Below are positions 7,138 to 15,332 of a DNA stretch of 40,242 nucleotides, piece after piece. Below the pieces are notes generated by a model, which made no database searches, was not told where the DNA came from, and saw only the letters and a list, made by a program, of their open reading frames with translations. Numbering within the stretch: the first letter of the stretch is position 1; each line of letters opens with the position of its first letter. The DNA lies in NCBI RefSeq assembly GCF_006546775.1, contig NZ_VICE01000071.1, positions 1 through 40,242 on the forward strand, given 5' to 3'. The position numbers and the translations under genes were made by a program. Source of the stretch: Marilutibacter aestuarii (lineage in GTDB: Bacteria; Pseudomonadota; Gammaproteobacteria; Xanthomonadales; Xanthomonadaceae).

Positions 7138-9595
7138 ACGGATGCTTCGGATACCGCCCCTTCATTTCCTTCTTGACCTCGGGATACGTGCGGTCCCAGA
7201 AGCCGCGCAGGTCGCGGGTGATCTGCAGCGGCTTGCCGCCGGGCGAGAGCAGGTGCAGGGTCAGCGCCACCCGGCCCTCGGCGATGCGCGGGGTGTCGGC
7301 AAGGCCGAACAGCTCCTGCAGCTTCACCGCGAGCACGGGTTCGATGGGGGCGTCGATTGCGTCATCCCAACCATAAACGACGGGACGCTCCAGGCCCGAA
7401 GGCACCGCGATGCGCGTGGGCGCCAGGGCGTCGATGCGTTGCCGGGCGGGCCAGTCCGCCCGCGCGCGGACGGCGTCTGCGAAGGCCGCCTCGTCGATGG
7501 CATCAAGCCGGGCCCGCCCGGCCAGTACCGGGCGCAGCCAATCGTCCAGGGCATCGAGCAGCGCGTCGTCGGACAGGTCGGGCAGACCGTCGGCGAGGTC
7601 GGGCAACCAGGCACGCAGGCAGCGCACCCGGTCGCGCCACTGTTGCAGGGGCTCGCGCCATGGCAGCACCGACAGGCCCAGCTGGCGGACCGCGTCGACC
7701 AGCGCATCGGCGTATCGGGCGGGGTCGGGGCGCGCCAGCGGCCGGCTGTCGATGACGATGCGATCGAATCGGGTTTCGCGGACCGCGACGATGCCGCGTT
7801 TCTCAAGGTCCCAGGCGACGCGGTCGCGGGTAACGAAGCGGTCGGCGAAGTCGCGCCGCAGGCGGGCCTCGTCCAGCGGCGCCGCGCGCAGGATGCGTGC
7901 TTCGCGGGGGTCGTCGCGCAACTCGCTGGCGACCAGCCAGGGCTCGCCGTACAGCGCACTGTCGTCGAACAGGCGCGCGCTACGCCCGTTGGCCAGCGCG
8001 TAGCGCAGGGGCTCGGTCGGATGCTGTCGCGCGATCCGGTCCGGGAATGCGTGCAGGAGCAGGTCGCCCAATGCGTGCGACGGCACCTGCGCCGGTGGCA
8101 CGGCGTCGACGCGGATCCGGCGCCGCCACTGCCGCGATGCCTGGTCGATCGCCGCGAGCGCGCCGCGGGAAGCCTCGGCGGGCACACGGCCTTGCCGGAA
8201 CGCGGCGAGCGCCTGCCAGCGATCGGCGAGGGCATCGCTGGGTGGCGCACCGCGGGCGCCACGCAAGGGATCGCGCGCCTCGACCAGCGCCGCGAGGTCG
8301 CAGGCCAGCGCGCGTTCGACGGGATCATCCGGCGCCAGCAGCATGGCCGCCAGGCGCGGATGCGTGCCCAGCTGCAACATGCGCCGTCCCAGCGGCGTGA
8401 TCGCCTCACCGTCCAACGCGCCCAGCCGTTGCAGCAGTTCGCGTGCCGCCGCCAGTGCGCCCGGCGGTGGCGGATCGACGAAACGCAGGTCGGTCGCGCC
8501 CCAGGCCGCCAGTTCGAGCGCCAACCCGGCCAGTTCCACCTGGCCGATCTCGGCACGACGCTGGGCCTCCAGCCGCTGCGACTGCGGCCACAGGCGATAG
8601 GCCCAGCCCTCGGCGACGCGGCCCGCGCGGCCGGCGCGCTGGTCGGCCGAGGCCTGGGTGATGGGCACCGAGGCCAGCCGCGCGAAGCCGCTGTTGGGGT
8701 CATAACGGGGTTCGCGGGCGAGCCCGCTGTCGATCACCACGCGCACACCGGGCAGGGTCACGCTCGATTCGGCGACGTTGGTCGCCAGGACGACACGTCG
8801 GCGTCCGTCTGCGGATGGCTGCAGCACGCGCGCCTGCTGCTCCACCGGCAGGTCGCCATGCAGGGCGAGGACGTCGACGTCGCGCAGCGCGGCGAGCGCC
8901 GATTCGGCGCGCGCGATCTCGCGGCGGCCGGGCAGGAACACCAGCACGTCGCCCGGGTGCGTGGCGAGCGCATGTTCGACGGTGCGCCGCACGTGGTGTT
9001 CAAGCGCCTCCTCGCGACGCGGCGGCGGATGCTCGATCGCCACCGGATGGGCCCGCCCCTCGCTCGCCAGTCGCGGCGCATCCAGGTGCCGGGCGAGCCG
9101 CTCGCCGTCCAGGGTCGCCGACATCACCACGATGCGGAGGTCTTCGCGCAGACCGGCCTGAACGTCCAGCGCGAACGCCAGGCCAAGGTCGGCGGCGAGG
9201 TGGCGTTCGTGGAACTCGTCGAACACGAGCGCACCGATGCCGGCGAGCTCGGGGTCATCCTGCAACATCCGCGTCAGGATGCCCTCGGTCACCACCTCGA
9301 TGCGCGTCGTCGCCGACACCTTGTTCTCGAAGCGGATACGGTAGCCGATCGTCCCGCCCACGGCTTCGCCGCGTTCGGCGGCCATGAACATCGCCGCCGC
9401 CCGTGCGGCCACGCGGCGTGGTTCCAGCATCACGATCCGGCGTCCCTGCAGCCACGGCGCATCGAGCAGCGCAGGCGGCACGCGGGTGGTCTTGCCGGCG
9501 CCGGGCGGCGCTTCCAGCACCAGGCGCGGGTGGGCGGCAAGGCTCTCGCGGATGCGCGGCAGCAGGGGATCGATCGGAAAGCCGGGGGCACTCAT
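7079..9595 (-). CDS. hrpB: ATP-dependent helicase HrpB
   Basis: 838 residues, normal for HrpB. It is a DEAH-box RNA helicase: Walker A APPGAGKTT (residues 29-37), motif Ia LEPRRVAARAAA, motif II DEFHER (126-131), motif III MSATLD, motif IV/V with LATNVAESSVTLPGV, and motif VI QRAGRAGR. The C-terminal half holds the HA2/winged-helix region and the HrpB-specific C-terminal domain ending in a typical WPDDPW tail. Its cellular role is poorly defined in most bacteria. The ATG at 9595 is preceded by TACAAT at just the distance expected if transcription starts at the initiation codon. It is divergent from tatD. The last 60 bases are duplicated downstream. Confidence 0.95.
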   Translation of the reverse strand: MSAPGFPIDPLLPRIRESLAAHPRLVLEAPPGAGKTTRVPPALLDAPWLQGRRIVMLEPRRVAARAAAMFMAAERGEAVGGTIGYRIRFENKVSATTRIEVVTEGILTRMLQDDPELAGIGALVFDEFHERHLAADLGLAFALDVQAGLREDLRIVVMSATLDGERLARHLDAPRLASEGRAHPVAIEHPPPRREEALEHHVRRTVEHALATHPGDVLVFLPGRREIARAESALAALRDVDVLALHGDLPVEQQARVLQPSADGRRRVVLATNVAESSVTLPGVRVVIDSGLAREPRYDPNSGFARLASVPITQASADQRAGRAGRVAEGWAYRLWPQSQRLEAQRRAEIGQVELAGLALELAAWGATDLRFVDPPPPGALAAARELLQRLGALDGEAITPLGRRMLQLGTHPRLAAMLLAPDDPVERALACDLAALVEARDPLRGARGAPPSDALADRWQALAAFRQGRVPAEASRGALAAIDQASRQWRRRIRVDAVPPAQVPSHALGDLLLHAFPDRIARQHPTEPLRYALANGRSARLFDDSALYGEPWLVASELRDDPREARILRAAPLDEARLRRDFADRFVTRDRVAWDLEKRGIVAVRETRFDRIVIDSRPLARPDPARYADALVDAVRQLGLSVLPWREPLQQWRDRVRCLRAWLPDLADGLPDLSDDALLDALDDWLRPVLAGRARLDAIDEAAFADAVRARADWPARQRIDALAPTRIAVPSGLERPVVYGWDDAIDAPIEPVLAVKLQELFGLADTPRIAEGRVALTLHLLSPGGKPLQITRDLRGFWDRTYPEVKKEMKGRYPKHPWPDDPWTAQATHRAKPRPR

Positions 9596-9601
9596 GCCGA
9601 C

Positions 9602-9607
9602 ATTGTA
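9602..9607 (-). promoter_or_regulatory. Candidate -10 of hrpB (leaderless spacing)
   Basis: On the minus strand TACAAT is followed by six bases and then the hrpB ATG, so a start seven bases after the hexamer would coincide with the A of ATG. No ribosome-binding sequence fits in between. No good -35 is visible. Confidence 0.45.
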
Positions 9608-9653
9608 TGAGCAGGGCCTGGCGGGGCCCGCGACCCCGCCGGCCTCGAACTCC

Positions 9654-9659
9654 TACAAT
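9654..9659 (+). promoter_or_regulatory. Candidate -10 of tatD
   Basis: TACAAT followed by GTC, the same nine-base word as in the divergent hrpB promoter, 27 bases before the tatD ATG. No clear -35. Confidence 0.45.
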
Positions 9660-9686
9660 GTCCTGCCCTCTTCCGTCCCCCCGTCC

Positions 9687-10478
9687 ATGCAACTGATCGA
9701 CATCGGCGCCAACCTGACCCACGACTCCTTCGACCACGATCGCGACGCGGTACTGCAGCGCGGACGCGAGGCCGGCGTCGTGCAGATGGTCGTCACCGGT
9801 GCCAGCCGCGCCCATTCGCCGCAGGCGCTGGCGCTGGCGCAGGCCCACCCAGGTGAGCTGTTCGCGACCGCCGGGGTGCATCCGCACCACGCCACCGAGT
9901 ACACCGCCGAGTGCGACGCCGAGATGCGCGCGCTGCTGGCCCACGACGAGGTCGTCGCGGTCGGCGAATGCGGGCTGGACTATTTCCGCGATTTCTCGCC
10001 CCGCCCCGCCCAGCGCCGGGCGTTCGAGATGCAGCTGCAGAGCGCGGTCGACACCGGCAAGCCGCTGTTCCTGCACCAGCGCGACGCGCATGACGACTTC
10101 GTCGCGATGATGAAGAACTTCGAGGGCAGGCTCGGGCCCGCCGTCGTCCACTGCTTTACCGGCACTCGGGAAGAGCTGTTCGCCTACCTGGACCGCGACT
10201 GGCACATCGGCATCACCGGCTGGCTGTGCGACGAGCGCCGCGGCCAGCACCTGCGCGAACTGGTGAAGTCGATCCCCGCCCATCGCCTGATGGTCGAGAC
10301 CGACGCGCCCTACCTGCTGCCGCGAACGGTCAGGCCCAGCCCCTCGCACCGCCGCAACGAGCCGATGTACCTGGCGCATATCGTCCAAGAGCTGGCGCGC
10401 GATCGCGGCGAGGACGTCGCCGTCACCGCCGCCAACGCGACCGCGACCACGCGTGCGTTCTTCGGACTGCCGGGTTGA
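9687..10478 (+). CDS. tatD: TatD family metal-dependent hydrolase
   Basis: 263 residues, a TIM-barrel metallohydrolase. It begins DIGANLT, the TatD-specific variant that lacks the first HxH metal pair of the YcfH/YjjV branch. Conserved family motifs follow: TAGVHPHHA, VAVGECGLDYFRD, LFLHQRDAH, VVHCFTGT and VETDAPYLLP. E. coli TatD is a 3'-5' exonuclease acting on DNA and RNA and is not required for Tat export. The ATG at 9687 matches the family start; the ORF extends upstream only through promoter sequence. It stands alone, divergent from hrpB and convergent with the first gene of the accessory block. Confidence 0.93.
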   Translation: MQLIDIGANLTHDSFDHDRDAVLQRGREAGVVQMVVTGASRAHSPQALALAQAHPGELFATAGVHPHHATEYTAECDAEMRALLAHDEVVAVGECGLDYFRDFSPRPAQRRAFEMQLQSAVDTGKPLFLHQRDAHDDFVAMMKNFEGRLGPAVVHCFTGTREELFAYLDRDWHIGITGWLCDERRGQHLRELVKSIPAHRLMVETDAPYLLPRTVRPSPSHRRNEPMYLAHIVQELARDRGEDVAVTAANATATTRAFFGLPG

Positions 10479-10515
10479 ACGGGCCGCGACCTGGGCTTGG
10501 CCAGGACGGCGCCGA

Positions 10516-10974
10516 CTACATGGTCTCGGGGAACTGGCTCAACTCGCTACAGGCGGCCTGCCGCTCACTGTCGGTGGTCGCTTCGAACTTCGCCCGCGCG
10601 GACGCGTAGGCCTGTTCGAAGGCCGCATCGAAGGCCGCTTCCGAACCCCCCTGTCGCACGAACATCTCCTTCTGCTGTCGACGGGCGGCATCAAGCTCTG
10701 TCTTGCTGCCCTGGCCGCAGGCTTCGGCCGCCGCTTGCATGGAGCCCCCCAGCTTGGCCATCGCGTCCATGCCGGTAGCGAGGATTTCGACGCCCTGGCC
10801 GGCCTCCGGGCCCGGCCCGGCCTGCGCGGCCGTGCCATCGGACACCGCGGCGACCTCCTGCTCTGGCGCGACGGATTCAGCTGCGGGGTCGGGTGATTCG
10901 CCGGACTGGCAAGCCGCGACGCCGATCCCGGCAAGCAGGACGGGGAGAACAAGGCGGGGAATTCGATTGGACAT
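10516..10974 (-). CDS. Small lipoprotein with conserved Cys pair (paralogue of 32731-33105)
   Basis: 152 residues. A signal peptide ends in a lipobox (IGVAAC), then a Gly/Glu/Ala-rich linker, then a helical domain of about 75 residues: AMAKLGGSMQAAAEACGQ, KTELDAARRQQKEMF, FDAAFEQAYASARAKF and SERQAACSEL. The pattern of two Cys about 65 residues apart, and of Phe-rich helices between them, recurs in the protein at 32731-33105, which lacks the lipobox. I do not recognise a named family; DUF5339-like proteins have a similar look. It follows the OmpA-like lipoprotein gene by 53 bases, with the same partner type as at the other end of the block. Confidence 0.75.
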   Translation of the reverse strand: MSNRIPRLVLPVLLAGIGVAACQSGESPDPAAESVAPEQEVAAVSDGTAAQAGPGPEAGQGVEILATGMDAMAKLGGSMQAAAEACGQGSKTELDAARRQQKEMFVRQGGSEAAFDAAFEQAYASARAKFEATTDSERQAACSELSQFPETM

Positions 10975-11027
10975 TTTCCAGGTACCTTCCAGGAGCAGGG
11001 GATGATCGGTGGGTGAATCGGGCCGGT

Positions 11028-12026
11028 TCAGGGTGAACGGACCAGGATGACTCTGGCGGTTTCCGGGGCAGGTGCGGCGCCCTCCTCCTGCGAGGCCTCC
11101 GGCTCGGGCGCGTCGGCTCCACGCAGGCGTTCCCCGGCGATGCCCAGGCTTTCCAACGCGTCGATCACCGCACGCGCCCGGTCCTTCGAAAGTGCATCGG
11201 CGGCGGCGTCGCCCATGGCGCCGGCGTATCCAAGGATCTCCAGGCGTAGTGCCGGCCGCGCCTCCAGGGCGCTTGCAAGGGCGGCGACCTGGGACTGGGC
11301 GTTGTCCGGCAACGCCGTACTGGCGCTCGGGAACGCAATGGGCAACCGCGCTTCGCCGTCGTCGAGTTGCGCGCCCAGGGTCGCGGCGTCGACCGGCTCC
11401 GGCATCGCCACTGACGTTGCGGTTTCCACGATGACCCAGGCAGCGCCAATCCCGCCGTAGGTGCAGGCATGGACCCAAATGTCCTTGTCGGTGCGGTGGA
11501 CGACGTAGGTACGAACCGGCTCGCTGGGCCAGCACAACCCGTTGCTGAACTCCTGGGTGAAGGCACGGGTCAGTACGTCCTGGGTGTGGGACTTGGGAAT
11601 GACCATGTTCGAGAGTTCGACGCCACCCGCGCCGGCGATCGCATCGCGAACCTTTTCTTCCACTTCGAGCGTGGAGAAACTCTTGCCGTCGTCCACGCGG
11701 ATGTTGGCCTGGTGGATGCGACCCTCCACGGCGATGAACATGTCCCCGACCCACATCGGGAACCGCCCGGCCTCGATGGTCGAGGAGAACTGTTCGTTCG
11801 TGTAGTAGCCCTCGGGCACGGAAAAGTAGGGGAAATCGCCCAGCGGGGCATCCGAAACCGGGATTTCCGCGATGTCGAAGCTGGGCGGTGCCGCGGCTTC
11901 GGGCGCGTCGGGTGCGGGGGCAGCCGCTTCGGCGCGCGACGCCTCGGGCGGGGCAGGGGCGTCGCCACAGGCAGTCATCGCCAGGCAAGCAGCGACGCTG
12001 GCGAGGAGAACAGTACGGGAGATCAT
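11028..12026 (-). CDS. OmpA-associated lipoprotein with degenerate OmpA domain
   Basis: 332 residues from MISRTVLLAS, chosen for the signal peptide with lipobox (LAMTAC, Cys20) and AGGA seven bases upstream. After an Ala/Pro linker, residues 50-200 form a domain shared with the proteins at 31590 and 30607: PVSxxPLGDFPYFSVPEGY, then MWVGDMF..VEGR, then two Cys at 165 and 188 and DIWVHAC. Residues 228-300 resemble an OmpA C-terminal domain (LPIAFPSASTALP, LRLEILGYAGAMGD, ALSKDRARAVIDALESLGI), but the peptidoglycan-binding GHTD is GYAG (266-269) and the final helix is replaced by an acidic/Pro tail. It may no longer bind peptidoglycan. Role unknown. Confidence 0.8.
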   Translation of the reverse strand: MISRTVLLASVAACLAMTACGDAPAPPEASRAEAAAPAPDAPEAAAPPSFDIAEIPVSDAPLGDFPYFSVPEGYYTNEQFSSTIEAGRFPMWVGDMFIAVEGRIHQANIRVDDGKSFSTLEVEEKVRDAIAGAGGVELSNMVIPKSHTQDVLTRAFTQEFSNGLCWPSEPVRTYVVHRTDKDIWVHACTYGGIGAAWVIVETATSVAMPEPVDAATLGAQLDDGEARLPIAFPSASTALPDNAQSQVAALASALEARPALRLEILGYAGAMGDAAADALSKDRARAVIDALESLGIAGERLRGADAPEPEASQEEGAAPAPETARVILVRSP

Positions 12027-12208
12027 TGAACCATCCTGGGGGAGGTGGGGTTGGGTGGAGTTCCCCGGCATCCATGGGGGACCGGGGCCAACGGCGGGTT
12101 TGGCGCTGGACGAACGCCGCGGATGCGTCGTCGCCAGCAGCGAAGCCAGGCCGGGCAAGGAAACGCCGATATGGAGACATCTTCGCCCATCTGGCACCGA
12201 CGCGTCAT

Positions 12209-12865
12209 TCAGCGTCCGGTCGCTCCATCCGGTACCGCGACGTCGTCGGGCAGCTTGAACAACGCCTCCGGCTGCGGTCCATAGCGCACGGTCACGGCCT
12301 CCATTTCGTAGCGCCGATCCCAGCCGCGCTTCCTGCCGCTGTAGGCCAGGACCACGCCGTGCGCCGGGTCGACCCACAGTTCGCCGGTGCTGGTGCCGGC
12401 GGGGCCGCGTCCATCGGCGTCGGCATACCGCCAGCCTTTCGTCGACCTGCCCGCGACATAGCGACTGCCCGCGGGTCGGCAACGAGCGCGCATGTGCAGG
12501 CATGGCTGTTGCGGATCGACCACCAGGCCGCCCACGCCGGGCGACTGCAGGGGTACCGCGATACCCTCGCCCAGGCTGATCAGCCAACCCGCGCCCGACG
12601 CGGCGTCGTGCAGGAGGAGGCCTTGCTCGCCGGCAGGGCCTTCGAAGTCGAGCCGGGTCGAGGGACCCTGCACGTGGATGGTGACCGGATACGGCCTGGC
12701 GTCGTGCCCGCCCCGGTAGGGGCTGTCACCGATCAGGGTGGCCCGCATCATGAAACCGACCGGCGCGGGCTCTTCCGCGGCGACCGGGACGACGAAGGCC
12801 ATCACGATGAGCAGGACCGCCGCGACTGCCGGGCGCATGCGGGTGGCGGGCATCCACCGGCTCAC
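12209..12865 (-). CDS. Secreted protein of unknown function, coupled to the lipoprotein gene
   Basis: 218 residues from a GTG whose GTGA overlaps the TGA of the preceding gene by four bases, which supports translational coupling. ATG codons at residues 5 and 9 are alternatives and keep the signal peptide (cleavage after VPVAA). The mature part is beta-rich: MMRATLIGDSPYRGG, YPVTIHVQGPSTRLDFEG, GWLISLGEGIAVPL and TGELWVDPAHGVVLAYSG. It has the look of a DUF4412-type or lipoprotein-carrier-like domain that measures a stored value, but no motif is decisive. Three Cys lie near the middle. It ends the run of overlapping minus-strand genes that begins with the pilus locus. Confidence 0.7.
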   Translation of the reverse strand: MSRWMPATRMRPAVAAVLLIVMAFVVPVAAEEPAPVGFMMRATLIGDSPYRGGHDARPYPVTIHVQGPSTRLDFEGPAGEQGLLLHDAASGAGWLISLGEGIAVPLQSPGVGGLVVDPQQPCLHMRARCRPAGSRYVAGRSTKGWRYADADGRGPAGTSTGELWVDPAHGVVLAYSGRKRGWDRRYEMEAVTVRYGPQPEALFKLPDDVAVPDGATGR

Positions 12866-13635
12866 TGGCGGAAGGCACCCAGGGGCACGTCGGCCGCCGG
12901 CACGTCCGGCACCTGCAGGCTGCAGCCGCGGCCCGGGGCGGGGGCCACGCAGTCCAGTGCCTGGGCGTCGACCGGCAGGTCGACCTGCTCGACGAATGCA
13001 CAGCTCGGCTGTTGCGCCGCGTTGCCGCAGTCGGCATTGAACCCCATCATCGCCGCCTGCATCCAGCGCTTCGCCAGGGGGTAGTGCTCGGCCAGGGCAT
13101 CGGCGTCTTCGGCGAAGAGCTCGATGGCAGGCTCGCTACCGCGATCCGCGCGCTCGCGCATGTATGCCTCGTATGCCCCCCGGTCGGCGATCGCCCGGCC
13201 GGCACGATGGCTGTAGAGGGTGGGCAGGTCGTCGACCGCGCCCAGCAGCTGCAGCTCGCCGTCGGCACCCCGGATCGCAATCGACTTCACGAATGCCTGG
13301 CCCTCCTGCCAGCCCCAATAGATCGTCCTGCCGTCCTGGAGCTTGAGTTGCCTGGGCGGATCCTGCTCGAATCCCGCGACGATGCGATCGGCCAGTGCCT
13401 GCGGCGCGGCGGCGTCCATGCCCGCGCCCTGCGCCAGCCTCGCCATTCCGGCGAACTCGCGGATCTCGTCGATGAACGCCTTGAAGGCATCGGCGGAGGG
13501 TGCCATCGCACGGGGCGGGTCCCGCGCGGGATCGTCGACTCTGGGGGGGGCCTCCGCATCCGCGGGGGCACCGTTGCAGGCCGTCGCCATCAGCAGGCAC
13601 GCCGAGGCAAGGAGGGTTCCGATCATTCTGTTCAT
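12862..13635 (-). CDS. Lipoprotein after the pesticin-like lysin (candidate immunity or anchor)
   Basis: 257 residues from MNRMIGTLLA; GGAGAA lies upstream and an ATG at 13647 is the alternative. The signal peptide ends in LLMATAC with Cys20. An acidic/Pro linker is followed by a helical domain (AFKAFIDEIREFAGMARLA, QALADRIVAGFEQ), a beta section (LKLQDGRTIYWGW, FVKSIAIRGADGELQLLG) and a C-terminal part with five Cys (between about 200 and 245), which fits a periplasmic disulfide-bonded protein. Not recognised. The gene follows a muralytic enzyme and overlaps the next gene by four bases. In toxin-immunity systems the immunity gene often sits directly after the toxin, hence the guess; it rests on position alone. 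Confidence 0.75.
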   Translation of the reverse strand: MNRMIGTLLASACLLMATACNGAPADAEAPPRVDDPARDPPRAMAPSADAFKAFIDEIREFAGMARLAQGAGMDAAAPQALADRIVAGFEQDPPRQLKLQDGRTIYWGWQEGQAFVKSIAIRGADGELQLLGAVDDLPTLYSHRAGRAIADRGAYEAYMRERADRGSEPAIELFAEDADALAEHYPLAKRWMQAAMMGFNADCGNAAQQPSCAFVEQVDLPVDAQALDCVAPAPGRGCSLQVPDVPAADVPLGAFRQ

Positions 13636-13699
13636 GCCGTTCTCCATTCGATCCGTTCCAGCGACCGGTACAGTCGATTGCCGCCCGCCGTCACCGTGC

Positions 13700-14608
13700 T
13701 CATTCGCCCGGACATGGATCGCCGGTATTGGGAATGCGGTGGTTGTCGATCGCATCCTGCAGCAGCTCGCCTTCGCGGCGTCGGCGCGAGGTATAGGGGT
13801 CCGGATTGCTGTCGAGCCACTCGGCCAGCTGCATCCACTCTCCCCGGTACACGTGTCCCCAGAAAGTCCGGCGGATGTTGCCGGCGGTATCGGACAGGCC
13901 GTACTGGTACGCGAAATCCATGATCACAGTCTGGGCTTCGGACGGCAACTGCCTGAAGTTCATTCCCAGTTCGTTCTCGGCGTCGAACTGATCCGCGATC
14001 TGGTTGAGGAAATGGAACTTGAAGGCTTCGGCGAGCAGTTCCGCCTCGGCCTGGGTCACCGACAAGGGCGCCGCCGCCAGTGCGTTCGCGGCATCCTGCC
14101 GCCTGAGGCCGAAGTACGGGTCGAGCCTGTCCATCAGTGCATCGACGTCGACGTTGCCGCCATTTCCATGTTCGGCGATGTAGTCATCGAGGATGCCGCG
14201 GGTACCGGTGGCGCTTTGTTGCCCCAGGTCGATGCCCGTGCTGATGGTGACGCCGCTTTGCCCGAGTATTTCGCCATTCCGGCGCGGGATGTAGCCATCC
14301 AGCACCAGCGCACCCTCGCTCTCTTCCAGGAAGTCCTCGTCCAGCCGCCAGGCTTCCGTACAGGCATCCCCTTCGGGAGCCTCATCGTCGAAGCGGCACC
14401 CCTGGGCCTCCGCCCAGGCGTCCTTGGCTTCCTGGTTGATGAAGCACATGCCCGGATCCGGGCAGGGCGGTAGCGAGCTGTCCTGGCCCCGGGTGTCGGG
14501 CGCCCATCCCAGCAAGGCGGCCATCGCGAGCATGAAGCCCACTGCCGCCGATGCCCGGCCACGGCTTGCGGAATCCGGACGCGGCTTGTCGGAGCGTAGC
14601 GCGATCAT
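13700..14608 (-). CDS. Secreted pesticin/T4-lysozyme-like muramidase with CxDPGMCF N-domain
   Basis: 302 residues. The start at 14608 has AAGGAGG nine bases upstream; the ATG at 14617 lies directly on that sequence. A signal peptide with a long basic N-region (hydrophobic 20-36) is followed by a short domain with Cys49, CPDPGMCF (49-56), KDAW, Cys71 and DACT (Cys83), shared with the enzyme at 16042. Residues 90-300 match the pesticin C-terminal lysozyme-like domain: Glu98, then SGVTISTGIDLGQ with Thr121 and Asp127 (E-x22-T-x5-D, the same spacing as I recall for pesticin), then PSEAQTVIMDFAYQYG and TFWGHVYRGEWMQLAEWL. It is predicted to cut the glycan backbone of peptidoglycan. It belongs to the second of two consecutive Dsb-lysin-lipoprotein modules. 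Confidence 0.85.
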   Translation of the reverse strand: MIALRSDKPRPDSASRGRASAAVGFMLAMAALLGWAPDTRGQDSSLPPCPDPGMCFINQEAKDAWAEAQGCRFDDEAPEGDACTEAWRLDEDFLEESEGALVLDGYIPRRNGEILGQSGVTISTGIDLGQQSATGTRGILDDYIAEHGNGGNVDVDALMDRLDPYFGLRRQDAANALAAAPLSVTQAEAELLAEAFKFHFLNQIADQFDAENELGMNFRQLPSEAQTVIMDFAYQYGLSDTAGNIRRTFWGHVYRGEWMQLAEWLDSNPDPYTSRRRREGELLQDAIDNHRIPNTGDPCPGE

Positions 14609-14624
14609 GGGGCCCATCCTCCTT

Positions 14625-15332
14625 CTAAGGCGTTTCGTTCCATGCTTCGTATACCCGGGCTGGCGGTGCGGCCTGCGCCAGCACGCTTTCAAGGAAGCGG
14701 TCCCCGGAGCCCATTGCCTGCAGGACCCGGCCGTCGCGCGTACGCACGATGACCATCGGCGTGAAGCCTCCCCACTGCTTCCATGCCGCCTTCAGGGCCG
14801 CGTGTCCGTCGACAAGCCGCTTCGCGGCCGGGGGAGGCGCGTAGCCACCGTGGTTCTTGCCGAAGTCGTAGTCGCGGTAGTTGGCTGCCAGGGCGGCCGA
14901 CGGGTCGGGTGCCGACAGCAGCGCGGCTGCCATCGCCTCGCTGTCGGGTTTGAAGTACGCCGTCGGGACCCAGCGCACCGCCAGGTCCGGGTGGCGTGCC
15001 CGCAGCGTCCGGTCGAGGCGCGCGCAGTACGGGCAGTTGGCATCACATACGACCTGCACGCTGGCCTTCATCCCCTGGGCACCGCTCCAGCGAATGCCGG
15101 GTGCCGCCTGCAATGTCTCCCAGGCCGCCTCGGGCAATTCGCGATAGGACCGGACCTGGGCCTGGGCAAGCAGGACGGGCGCCAGCAGCAGGAACGCCAG
15201 AAGATGCGCGATGCGGCGGCAGGCGCCCTTCGATGCGCGACCGCAGTGCGCGGGCGACTCGTTCCCCGCTTCGTCGGAAAGCCCGGGATTGTCCGCCGGA
15301 TGGAACGGTGCGCGTGCGCGTATCCAGCTCAT
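14625..15332 (-). CDS. DsbC/DsbG-like thioredoxin-fold protein, second module
   Basis: 235 residues. A long N-terminal tail precedes a single hydrophobic segment (41-57), so it is either exported by an atypical signal or membrane-anchored with the domain in the periplasm. The thioredoxin fold has the active site CPYC (100-103), a nearby Cys96, and the cis-Pro loop FTPMVIV. The segment RWVPTAYFKPDS is shared almost unchanged with the paralogue at 17025. CPYC and the overall length fit DsbC/DsbG-type disulfide isomerases, though the usual N-terminal dimerisation domain is short. The start ATG overlaps the stop of the preceding lipoprotein gene (ATGA). It is likely to help fold the Cys-containing lysin just downstream. 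Confidence 0.85.
   Translation of the reverse strand: MSWIRARAPFHPADNPGLSDEAGNESPAHCGRASKGACRRIAHLLAFLLLAPVLLAQAQVRSYRELPEAAWETLQAAPGIRWSGAQGMKASVQVVCDANCPYCARLDRTLRARHPDLAVRWVPTAYFKPDSEAMAAALLSAPDPSAALAANYRDYDFGKNHGGYAPPPAAKRLVDGHAALKAAWKQWGGFTPMVIVRTRDGRVLQAMGSGDRFLESVLAQAAPPARVYEAWNETP

Noticed and set aside
7103-9610. A long plus-strand opening opposite hrpB, 835 codons
   Set aside because: It is the antisense shadow of a clear helicase gene, favoured by the very high third-position G+C; it has no domain resemblance and no ribosome site.
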